Positions 1 to 6,434 of a stretch of 36,705 nt of DNA are shown here, piece after piece. This stretch comes from Candidatus Nitrosocaldus tengchongensis. GTDB taxonomy: Archaea; Thermoproteota; Nitrososphaeria; Nitrososphaerales; Nitrosocaldaceae. The stretch covers positions 1 to 36,705 of the forward strand of contig JACAFJ010000010.1 of NCBI GenBank assembly GCA_013538675.1. Reading direction: 5' to 3'. Every line of letters starts with the position of its first letter. Within the stretch, counting starts at the first letter, position 1. The notes beneath the pieces are model-generated. The model was given only the letters and a program-made list of their open reading frames with translations, was not told where the DNA came from and ran no database searches. The translations under genes and the position numbers were made by a program.

Positions 1-177
1 ACTATTAGGCTCCCATTCCCTTATAGCATTAAGATCATCCTCTGTTATACTCTTACCATCAATGTTCCTTGCTATGCTCTCCATTATGATGCGTACTGTA
101 TAGGGCATATAGGAGTACTTGCTAACATCATAGTACCTTACAGAGACACCGTTCAGATCAAGCCTGCTTGTTTGCAT
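1..177 (-). CDS. acnA: Aconitate hydratase, N-terminal fragment (cut by window edge)
   Basis: The first 59 residues are visible and the frame stays open to base 1, so the gene continues off the left edge. The translation holds the stretch RYYDVSKYSYMPYTVRIIMES, followed by an R-N-I-D-G segment and an acidic helix ending in EWEP. This matches the extreme N-terminus of AcnA/IRP-type aconitases, which isomerise citrate to isocitrate in the TCA cycle with a [4Fe-4S] cluster. The cluster cysteines lie outside the window. An AT-rich TATA-like stretch (GGTTAAAAT) sits about 25 bases before the ATG, which suits a leaderless start. The family call rests on a short but characteristic segment; the AcnA subtype is less certain. 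Confidence 0.8.
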   Translation of the reverse strand, partial: MQTSRLDLNGVSVRYYDVSKYSYMPYTVRIIMESIARNIDGKSITEDDLNAIREWEPNS

Positions 178-232
178 AATACGCATAAGACTGCATGGAA
201 TTTTAACCTATCTATCTAAAAATAAAATGGAG

Positions 233-763
233 TTACTTTAGTATTGCATTAACCCTTATCAGATGCTCCATGCTATACACTGCTGGGCATCTCTCCCTTG
301 CTAGTCTGAGGATCTCTTCAAGCTTAGCCTTATCTGCATTCTCAGCCTCTGCATCAACATCAAAGTTTATGCTCTCTGTTATTGGCTCATCTGCAACATC
401 AAGGGTCTTTGCAAAGTTTATGGTGCAGTTGGATGATACCTTAAGCCTCTTGAGCCTTATGCCCTTGCTTGCTGCTACACTTGCAAATGTTGCTATGAAG
501 CATGATGTTAGCCCTGCTATACAGTATGCCATAGGCCCAAGTCTATTGCCTTGACCCCCAAGCCATGTTGGACTATCTATCTCTAACACTTGCCTACCCT
601 TCTCATAAGCCATCTCACTCCTGAACTGGAAGCCCTTACTCTCATCCAGTATCCACTCACCCTCAAGCCTGATGATCTTCCTTAACGCACTCTTATCCTT
701 CTTGCCTTGCTCTATGAGTGCTGAGACCTTACTGAGATCCACGTTGTTCACTATGCTAGTCAT
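233..763 (-). CDS. OsmC/Ohr family peroxidase-like protein
   Basis: The protein has 176 residues. OsmC-family proteins reduce organic hydroperoxides with two cysteines. Both expected sites are present: Cys88 in GLTSCFIATF, at the start of the central helix, and Cys159 in RERCPAVYSM. Two further cysteines (81 and 113) are extra. The N-terminal 30 residues are charged and precede the usual beta region. A box reading CTTTTTATACG lies about 25 bases before the ATG, so the mRNA is probably leaderless. It lies between aconitase and a YHS protein on the same strand, each apparently with its own promoter. A role in peroxide defence is inferred from the family; the substrate cannot be told. Confidence 0.85.
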   Translation of the reverse strand: MTSIVNNVDLSKVSALIEQGKKDKSALRKIIRLEGEWILDESKGFQFRSEMAYEKGRQVLEIDSPTWLGGQGNRLGPMAYCIAGLTSCFIATFASVAASKGIRLKRLKVSSNCTINFAKTLDVADEPITESINFDVDAEAENADKAKLEEILRLARERCPAVYSMEHLIRVNAILK

Positions 764-820
764 ACCCTACCTAAGGAAGGATCGTATAAAAAGTCTATCA
801 TCTGACTAATAATCTCATCC

Positions 821-964
821 TCACTTCCTGTACTTCTTTGGGTTCTTGAGGAATATCTTCTTGCATCCATCGCAGCAGAAGTAGTACACCTTGCCCTCAT
901 ACTCTGCTTTAACAGCAAGTTCATCATCAAGCTCTATACCACATACTGGATCAAGTACTCTCAT
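821..964 (-). CDS. Small YHS-domain metal-binding protein
   Basis: This 47-residue protein begins MRVLDPVCGIEL and ends with FCCDGCKKIFLKNPKKYRK. The DPVCG opening followed by YYFCCDGCKKIF is the signature of the YHS domain, a TRASH-like treble-clef module found alone or attached to metal transporters and monooxygenases. Candidate metal ligands are the cysteines of DPVCG and FCCDGC. An ATG five codons upstream (base 979) would give 52 residues. However, the TATA-like box at 987-994 is centred about 26 bases before base 964, which favours the shorter leaderless form. The role is probably metal binding or trafficking, not further defined. The neighbouring OsmC gene hints at stress or metal handling, but this is inference. 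Confidence 0.8.
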   Translation of the reverse strand: MRVLDPVCGIELDDELAVKAEYEGKVYYFCCDGCKKIFLKNPKKYRK

Positions 965-986
965 GATGCCAACATCCATAGCCTAG

Positions 987-994
987 TATTTAAA
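987..994 (-). promoter_or_regulatory. TATA-like box for the YHS gene
   Basis: The minus strand reads TTTAAATA here, centred about 26 bases before the ATG at 964. This is the usual archaeal spacing from TATA box to transcription start, so it predicts a leaderless mRNA and decides between the two possible starts. Confidence 0.55.
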
Positions 995-1013
995 GCATTA
1001 TTCGCACTCAATA

Positions 1014-1679
1014 TCATGGCAGATGCTTGAGGAACCAATCCCTTGCCTTATCTGCTACTTGCTCAAGCGCACCTGGCTCCTCGAAGAGGTGTGTGGCATC
1101 TGGTATAACCTCAAGCCTAACCATGCAGTCCCTAGGGAACATATCCATAGCCTCCCTGTTCAATCTAAGCACTGTGGTATCATAACCTCCAACTATGAGC
1201 AGTGTTGGTACCTTTATGCTCTGAAGGTAATGAGCAGCAAGATCAACCCTGCCCCCCCTTGAGACTATGGCTCTTACATTGTCTGGGTATCTAGCATATG
1301 CTATGAGTGCAGAAGCAGCACCAGTGCTTGAGCCAAAGTAACCTATCCTTAGATTGCTTCCATACTCTCCTTCAAGCCATCTTACAGCATCAACAAGCCT
1401 TGAGGCTAACAACTCAACATCGAACCTATACCTTCCAGTTAGAGAGTCTATAGCATCCTCCTCCCTTGTTAGTAGATCTAGCAGTAGTGTACTCAACCCA
1501 GCATTATGTAGTGCACTTGCCACAAACCTGTTCCTTGGGCTGAACCTTGAACTTCCAGAGCCATGTGCAAATACAACCATGCACTCTCTAAGTGATGAGA
1601 GAGCTAGGTCTCCTTCGATGAACCTACTCTTCCCTTCCTCTACACTGCCAACATCTATCCTTACACTCCTTGCTTCCAT
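1014..1679 (-). CDS. Alpha/beta hydrolase, dienelactone hydrolase-like
   Basis: The protein has 221 residues with a complete alpha/beta-hydrolase triad visible. The nucleophile elbow GYFGSSTGAASAL places Ser118. The acid is probably Asp167 in IVGGYDTTV, and the histidine is His197 in PDATHLFEEPG. The oxyanion-hole segment VVFAHGSGSSRFSPRN lies near residues 35-50. The length and layout resemble the dienelactone-hydrolase-like proteins common in archaea and sometimes fused to phosphoribosyltransferases. No signal peptide is seen, so it is probably cytoplasmic. It diverges from the PadR gene across about 90 bases, so it is a candidate PadR target. The substrate is unknown. Confidence 0.8.
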   Translation of the reverse strand: MEARSVRIDVGSVEEGKSRFIEGDLALSSLRECMVVFAHGSGSSRFSPRNRFVASALHNAGLSTLLLDLLTREEDAIDSLTGRYRFDVELLASRLVDAVRWLEGEYGSNLRIGYFGSSTGAASALIAYARYPDNVRAIVSRGGRVDLAAHYLQSIKVPTLLIVGGYDTTVLRLNREAMDMFPRDCMVRLEVIPDATHLFEEPGALEQVADKARDWFLKHLP

Positions 1680-1745
1680 ACAGATATGTGATGATGCAAG
1701 ATCAAGATAACCATTTCAGTTAGAGTAGATACAAAACATTTATAT

Positions 1746-1779
1746 ATATCGCATACGATATCACTAGCGATATGATATC
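1746..1779. promoter_or_regulatory. Operator-like repeats over the PadR start codon
   Basis: The inverted repeat ATATCG-CATA-CGATAT spans 1746-1761. CGATAT recurs at 1768-1773, twelve bases after its copy at 1756, and GATATC occurs at 1757-1762 and again at 1774-1779. The cluster lies between a TATA-like tract (about 1737-1748) and the first codons of the PadR gene, so bound protein would block a leaderless promoter. Autoregulation is inference. Confidence 0.5.
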
Positions 1780-2299
1780 AGAATGGCTACAGAGGATTAG
1801 TGGGGCAGTGCCAAAGGGATTCTCAAGGTACTATGTGCTGAGCCTACTGAATGAGCATCCTATGACAGGTAAAGAGATAATAGAGGAGGCAGCAAGGAGG
1901 AGCAACAACCTATGGAAGCCATCTCCAGGACTGGTCTATCCTTTGCTCGGTAAGCTACTTCAGGAGGGGCTCATAGAGGAGGATGACTATGGAAGGTATA
2001 GGATAACTGGCAAGGGCAAGGCTGTTCTAGCAGATATAAACGTAATTCAAGGCATAGTTAGGAAGCAGTTGGATGTTATGATGCACTTCAGCACACTAAG
2101 CATGTTCATTGCAAAAGACCTGCTGGAGAGGATAACCTCCCTAGGCTCTATGCTTGCAGCAAACATAGACAAGATGACACAGCAGGAGAAGGAGAGGTAT
2201 AGAGAGTTCCTAATTGCTCAACTAAAGAGGTTGGATGAGAGTGAGGCTAAGAGAAGGGAGCAAGAGCATAGGGGTAAGGAGAGTATAGATGTAGAGTAA
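1772..2299 (+). CDS. PadR-family transcriptional regulator
   Basis: The protein has 175 residues. The N-terminal domain (about residues 15-85) is a PadR winged helix: YYVLSLLNEHPMTGKEIIEEA, then the diagnostic PSPGLVYPLLGKLLQEGLIEE, then a wing ending in YRITGKGKAVL. The C-terminal half is long and helical with many charges and probably dimerises; it holds a methionine-rich stretch around residues 95-130. The start codon sits about 30 bases after a TATA-like tract and inside an operator-like repeat cluster, which suggests a leaderless, self-regulated gene. It diverges from the hydrolase gene. The ligand is unknown. Confidence 0.9.
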   Translation: MISEWLQRISGAVPKGFSRYYVLSLLNEHPMTGKEIIEEAARRSNNLWKPSPGLVYPLLGKLLQEGLIEEDDYGRYRITGKGKAVLADINVIQGIVRKQLDVMMHFSTLSMFIAKDLLERITSLGSMLAANIDKMTQQEKERYREFLIAQLKRLDESEAKRREQEHRGKESIDVE

Positions 2300-2330
2300 T
2301 GCTAACGATATAGTAGAAATAAATAAGACC

Positions 2331-2355
2331 TTGTTTATTTTTGAATCAATTTCTT
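2331..2355 (+). terminator. T-rich terminator after the PadR gene
   Basis: A run of T-clusters (TTGTTTATTTTT, then AATTTCTT) follows the PadR stop codon without a clear hairpin, as is usual for archaeal termination. The convergent GAPDH gene ends just beyond. Confidence 0.4.
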
Positions 2356-2361
2356 ATATGC

Positions 2362-3408
2362 TCAACCAAACTCACTTGTAAGAGCCTTCTTCCTCTCATT
2401 CAACCTGAATATACGCTCAGTCCTCTCAAGTGCTTCCCTCCTACTCCTCCTGAAGAGCATAGCCTGCATTAGCATATGATTCTCTGGTGCAACTATCCCA
2501 GTCTGATCATCTGAGTAGGTTATCTTCAACATGTCTCCTTGTACCTTGAGTACATCAGCATGTATATGGACCATACATGTATCTCCAAATGGGAATCCAA
2601 GTTCTAAAGCCTTCTTCCTTACATCTGCAGTACCCTTTGCATTGCTTAGAAGTGCTACACCCCACTCCTTCTCAAACACATCAAGTATTGAATCCTTGCT
2701 TGGACACTCATCCTTGAACCTAACATACAACTGGTGTAGATGCATCATCCTGCTAGGAACCTTGTATACATCAACGTAGAGCGCATGACTCTTTATAAAG
2801 TCAGCAACATCCTTCTGATGGTGAGGATCCCTATCCCATTCTATAGAATCCTTCACCTCCTTCTTATCCTCAAGATCAGCCCATCTTCTGATGAGTGTAG
2901 CATCGAACCTTGCTATCTCATCACCATAACGCTCTATCAATGGTTGCATTATCCTTCCTAGGCCAGTTACATTGCAACTCCCCTGTATAACATAACTCTT
3001 CCCATAAACCTGCTCGTAGTTCACCCTTGAGTTGTGTATAATATCAGCAACGCTATGCTCACCATATCTATCCTCCCCTCCCTGGAATATTGCTCGCTTG
3101 CTCAATGGTAGATAGTAGTTGATCTTGTTCTCATACCCTAGCCCATCCTTTGATGCATCTACTATGAGATCACTAGCCTTTATCGCATCTATTATACTAC
3201 CTTCTACTGCATAACCCTTGCCCTTGAACTCATCCATCTTTGCTTCTGGTACGAATATCTTAAAGCCTTGATCCTTTGCCTCCTTCACTCTCTCATCTAC
3301 ACTGTACTTCCCTATTCCTATGAACTCTATCTCTCTGTCATTTGCTAGAGCATATGCAACCCTTCTCCCTATGGTACCATAGCCATTTAGGAATACCTTG
3401 AATACCAT
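2362..3408 (-). CDS. gap: Glyceraldehyde-3-phosphate dehydrogenase, archaeal type II
   Basis: This is phosphorylating GAPDH, which interconverts glyceraldehyde 3-phosphate and 1,3-bisphosphoglycerate. The Rossmann motif NGYGTIGRRVAYAL starts at residue 8, and the catalytic cysteine is in QGSCNVTGLGR (Cys145). The archaeal class is further shown by HQLYVRFK and the C-terminal region with NHMLMQAMLFRR. An upstream ATG at 3441 adds eleven residues (MKYKVMQARLG) that the family lacks. A TATA-like stretch (GAAATATAA) lies inside that extension, about 25-30 bases before 3408, so the 348-residue start is chosen. In an autotroph it probably serves gluconeogenesis. Confidence 0.92.
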   Translation of the reverse strand: MVFKVFLNGYGTIGRRVAYALANDREIEFIGIGKYSVDERVKEAKDQGFKIFVPEAKMDEFKGKGYAVEGSIIDAIKASDLIVDASKDGLGYENKINYYLPLSKRAIFQGGEDRYGEHSVADIIHNSRVNYEQVYGKSYVIQGSCNVTGLGRIMQPLIERYGDEIARFDATLIRRWADLEDKKEVKDSIEWDRDPHHQKDVADFIKSHALYVDVYKVPSRMMHLHQLYVRFKDECPSKDSILDVFEKEWGVALLSNAKGTADVRKKALELGFPFGDTCMVHIHADVLKVQGDMLKITYSDDQTGIVAPENHMLMQAMLFRRSRREALERTERIFRLNERKKALTSEFG

Positions 3409-3466
3409 GCCTAACCTTGCTTGCATAACCTTATATTTCAATATTTTGAGTATGGTAGTGATACAT

Positions 3467-3488
3467 AGTTGGTTAGTTGGTTAGTTAG
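3467..3488. repeat. Short tandem repeat, GGTTAGTT unit
   Basis: About two and three-quarter copies of an 8-base unit lie in the gap between the divergent GAPDH gene and the small anchored-protein gene. It could be an operator for either gene or simply slippage. Confidence 0.4.
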
Positions 3489-3537
3489 CAGTTACGTATA
3501 GATTTAAACTTAAATACCTGGATAGCATAGCTGTTCT

Positions 3538-3900
3538 ATGGCACTCATCTATGTAGTGCCTGCTGGTGCTGTAGGCGCAGTGATGCTTGCTATATTCCTT
3601 ACAAGTATACCTATGGCAAGCAAGGATTATGCATTAGAGGTTGATGCATTCAAGGATAACGATGATATGATGCTCATGTACAGGGTAGTTATAGTAAACA
3701 CTGGTAGGAACGATGTTACAGATGTTGTAGTTGATTATGGTACATACAAGGACTTCATACCAAGGATAAAGCCTGGTGAGAAGATCATGCTCTCGCCTAG
3801 AGATGATGCAAGTAAGGAACAGGTTACGGTTACTGCAGAACCAGGTATATACATAGTTAAGGAGTACAGGAGTCTACCAAAGATGGTAAAGGTACATTGA
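3538..3900 (+). CDS. Small membrane-anchored protein with an Ig-like outer domain
   Basis: The protein has 120 residues and I do not recognise its family. Residues 2-25 form one hydrophobic segment, probably an uncleaved signal anchor. The rest is rich in predicted beta strands (YRVVIVNTGRNDVTDVVVDYG, then PRIKPGEKIMLSP and PGIYIVKEY). This looks like the Ig/CARDB-type folds that archaea put on the outer membrane face: a strand carrying VNTG, a D-V-V-V strand, then a PGE turn. A TATA-like CTTAAATACC lies about 26 bases before the ATG, suggesting a leaderless mRNA. It diverges from GAPDH. Function unknown. Confidence 0.65.
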   Translation: MALIYVVPAGAVGAVMLAIFLTSIPMASKDYALEVDAFKDNDDMMLMYRVVIVNTGRNDVTDVVVDYGTYKDFIPRIKPGEKIMLSPRDDASKEQVTVTAEPGIYIVKEYRSLPKMVKVH

Positions 3901-3957
3901 TCCTTGTGTAATGTAGAATAAATAAATGGGCAAGGCTTATATAAACAAGCCTGTCTG

Positions 3958-4797
3958 CTACTCCAGCCAGAATATTACCTGCACAGATGCCGATACACTC
4001 TGCTCGCTTGGGGGTACTATTGGAGTTGCTGCCTGTGCTGCATCAACCCTTAGAGCAGAGTATATTGGTACAGGGTAGTAACCATCCATTATACTCACGC
4101 TCTTAACCCCAACTACATTCAGGTTAAGTGCTATAGCGACGCTCTCAGCCTTGCTCCTTGCATCCCTTGCAGCCTTATCTAGCAATGAAGCCCTTACAAC
4201 ATCCAGACTCTCTTGGGAGATGAAGAAACTTATTCCATACACCTGGTTTGCCCCAGCATTGACAGCAGCATCTATAACCTTGCCTATATCCTGTGCCTTA
4301 TCAAGTTCTACGTTTACCGTTATACTGTTAACAGCCTTGTAGCCAACAAGGACCTGCTCTAAGCACTCTGGTGGTGGAGGATATATTGCTATGCATACCT
4401 CAGCCTTGCTCCTAGGCTCATACACAGGGTATACACTGTAGTAGTTTGTGCTTATCTGCTCCTCCCTTATACCTGTAGCCTTTATAGCCTCTATCACACT
4501 GCTCATGATCTCAGCATTCTTCCTTGCTGCTTCCCCTGCTGTCTTCTCTTGTACCTCAACACCTACGCTTATGCTAGCCATATCAGGCCTGATCTTCTGT
4601 GTTGCATTCCCTATAACTGAGAGTTCTATCCTCTCTACACCCTTTGCATTATTTGCATTCTCCTGCTGCTGCTGCTCCTGTGCCCTTGCATCCATCGCTG
4701 TATACTGCACTGCCACAAATGCAAGTAGCAGAGTGAATACTACTGCTATGCCTGCACCTGTAATACCCATCATCTTCTTGCTCATCCTGTTTGCCAT
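3958..4797 (-). CDS. SIMPL-domain (DUF541) secreted or anchored protein
   Basis: The protein has 279 residues. A hydrophobic segment (about residues 10-35) ends near a possible signal-peptidase site before a glutamine-rich linker. The body then opens RIELSVIGNATQKIRPDMASISVGVEV, the typical start of the SIMPL/DUF541 domain. The later stretches VGYKAVNSITVNVEL, DAAVNAGANQVYGISFFIS and AARDARSKAESVAIALN are also characteristic. The region around residue 120-130 carries extra Cys and Pro (EVCIAIYPPPPECLEQ), perhaps a disulfide loop. Family members are periplasmic or outer-face proteins of unclear function linked to stress. The ATG at 4785 is an alternative start. A strong inverted repeat lies upstream at 4876-4898. 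Confidence 0.85.
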   Translation of the reverse strand: MANRMSKKMMGITGAGIAVVFTLLLAFVAVQYTAMDARAQEQQQQENANNAKGVERIELSVIGNATQKIRPDMASISVGVEVQEKTAGEAARKNAEIMSSVIEAIKATGIREEQISTNYYSVYPVYEPRSKAEVCIAIYPPPPECLEQVLVGYKAVNSITVNVELDKAQDIGKVIDAAVNAGANQVYGISFFISQESLDVVRASLLDKAARDARSKAESVAIALNLNVVGVKSVSIMDGYYPVPIYSALRVDAAQAATPIVPPSEQSVSASVQVIFWLE

Positions 4798-4846
4798 TGC
4801 TATCCCTCGCCATTATATACACATGCACCAGGATTAAGCCTATGCT

Positions 4847-4898
4847 TTAGAACCCTACAACTAACATTAGAATACATTGTTCTAACCTTTAGAACAAT
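4847..4898. promoter_or_regulatory. Perfect 10-bp inverted repeat plus TTAGAA half-sites
   Basis: ATTGTTCTAA (4876-4885) and TTAGAACAAT (4889-4898) form a perfect inverted repeat with a three-base spacer. TTAGAAC recurs at 4847-4853 and TTAGAAT at 4867-4873. It lies after the zinc-ribbon gene and before the SIMPL gene, both on the minus strand. It could be an operator for the SIMPL gene or, as RNA, a hairpin after the upstream gene. The extra half-sites favour a protein-binding site. Confidence 0.5.
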
Positions 4899-4937
4899 AA
4901 AAATGGTTATATTTCTAGTAGAGATTGAAGATTTTGA

Positions 4938-5825
4938 TTAGGACTGTTGAGGTGCACCGCACTGCAAGCAGAATCTTGCACTCTTTGGTATCTCTGCACC
5001 GCACTTTATACAGTATCTTACATCGGTTATCACATTTGCATGTTCTATGCTCTTCAATGCTCTATCTTCGCTTACAAGCTCGTTTATACCAGCAAGCACA
5101 CCAGCGATTATATCATCCTTCAGGTTGAATACAGGCTTTATGCTCTTCCCATCATGCTTCATAACCATCTGTATCATGAGATCATGCTCATGCAGACCTT
5201 TCCTCCTTGCTATTATCTGTGTCTGCTCTATGCTGCTAGCAGGTATAACTATCTCTCCCTTGCCTGATGTGAATAGCACTCTATTGCTCCCATCCCTGCT
5301 CCTCTCCAGTATAAGTTTGCCGCCTTCAACGCTATCCTTCCAGCCTGGATAGCCCTCAACATAATCACAATCGTAAACCCTCTTATCCAATCTCTCACCA
5401 CCCTCTCTACTTGTCTGTACTGCACTGTTGCTCAAGAACCTAGCCTGATCCTTTATGTACTTCCATAGGTTCGATTCGAAGCTCTTTGCAGTGTACAGCT
5501 TTGCTACTGTAGCAGTTATCCCAACTATTGGTATTATGAATAGTGGAGCTGATGAGAGCATGTTCTTACCCCACTCTCCAGTGCTTATAGCAACCTCAAA
5601 GTCATCTGGTTTACCCTTTATTGTTATGTCTGTGCTCCTCCTTGCACCTGCTATGCTCCTCAGAGTGCTAACCTTCCTAGCCTGTATGAAGAACCACGAT
5701 GGTGGAGCAGTAGAGTCCTTGGAGTATGCAACCTCGAATCCGTTCTCCTGTAAGTACATCTGTATCCTGTTTGCCAACCTCTCCAGATCAACGTTGAGCC
5801 CTGTGAACCTTTCAGTCTTACCCAT
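4938..5825 (-). CDS. Uncharacterised protein with hydrophobic segment and C-terminal zinc ribbon
   Basis: The protein has 295 residues. The C-terminal 25 residues form a two-knuckle zinc ribbon: CIKCG, then a 12-residue spacer, then CLQCG, as in the small ribbons found in many archaeal and bacterial membrane proteins. The N-terminal 110 residues are alpha/beta-like, with a W-F-F-I-Q-A-R strand. One hydrophobic stretch follows (SSAPLFIIPIVGITATVAKL, about residues 90-112). The central part (about 165-250) is strand-rich and resembles a PH-like or DUF4429-like module, judged only by pattern. A palindromic TATA-like ATGATATATCAT is centred 25.5 bases before the ATG, suggesting a leaderless start. 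Function unknown. Confidence 0.75.
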   Translation of the reverse strand: MGKTERFTGLNVDLERLANRIQMYLQENGFEVAYSKDSTAPPSWFFIQARKVSTLRSIAGARRSTDITIKGKPDDFEVAISTGEWGKNMLSSAPLFIIPIVGITATVAKLYTAKSFESNLWKYIKDQARFLSNSAVQTSREGGERLDKRVYDCDYVEGYPGWKDSVEGGKLILERSRDGSNRVLFTSGKGEIVIPASSIEQTQIIARRKGLHEHDLMIQMVMKHDGKSIKPVFNLKDDIIAGVLAGINELVSEDRALKSIEHANVITDVRYCIKCGAEIPKSARFCLQCGAPQQS

Positions 5826-5886
5826 AGCCTTAATCTAGTGAACTATGATATATCATTTACTAATCTATGCAACAAAATAAGGTTAG

Positions 5887-6375
5887 TTAATATACTGCTG
5901 CCACACTGCTCAGCATATTCCTTGCTGGATTAAGTACCTTGCTTGTTATATCAGATAGGTTAACCAGCATGTTATACCATCTATCTGCATCATCATCACT
6001 TATCTCAACCCTTGCATGTTCTACATCCTCCTTGCTCTGAAGCCTCTCCATCTCTGCTGCAGCAGCGATGCTATCCAGTGTAGTTATACTGCTTATAACA
6101 TAACCTGGATACCCTGGATACATTGAACTCTCTTGTTGCACAACCTTGAACCCGAAGAGGCTATACCTACTCCTCTCAACTATGATTACCCATGACTCCT
6201 CTACACTCTCATCCCCCTGCATAACCTGCTCATGGAATACCCATAGGCTTGCCTTACTATCCTTACCAATGCTAGTAAGATTACTATGCATATAGAATAT
6301 AACACGATTAACTATTAATCTCTTTCTTGTTTGTCTTACAGTATCATTTATTATTACTATGATATGATTAAACAC
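5887..6375 (-). CDS. Hypothetical protein, 134-162 residues
   Basis: I do not recognise the family. The coding frame is clean from a GTG at 6375. A TATA-like box (TATAAAAA complement, 6394-6401) is about 23 bases upstream, which permits a leaderless GTG start. An ATG at 6291 (MHSNLTSIGKDSK) would drop a 28-residue basic, hydrophobic extension and is equally plausible. The body has a strand-rich middle (SWVIIVERSRYSLFGFKVVQ), a proline and glycine loop with two P-G-Y repeats, and an acidic helical C-terminus with a tryptophan. No cysteines and no convincing membrane segment are seen in the shorter form. It diverges from the radical SAM gene. Confidence 0.6.
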   Translation of the reverse strand: MFNHIIVIINDTVRQTRKRLIVNRVIFYMHSNLTSIGKDSKASLWVFHEQVMQGDESVEESWVIIVERSRYSLFGFKVVQQESSMYPGYPGYVISSITTLDSIAAAAEMERLQSKEDVEHARVEISDDDADRWYNMLVNLSDITSKVLNPARNMLSSVAAVY

Positions 6376-6434
6376 TAAGCATAATCTGAATGCTATAAAA
6401 AGAGTTTTATACTATTATGCCAAGATCTGCATAG

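Noticed and set aside
5466-5480. A GGTTCGATTC stretch like a tRNA T-loop
   Set aside because: It lies inside the zinc-ribbon protein gene, and no acceptor stem, D-arm or anticodon arm can be built around it.
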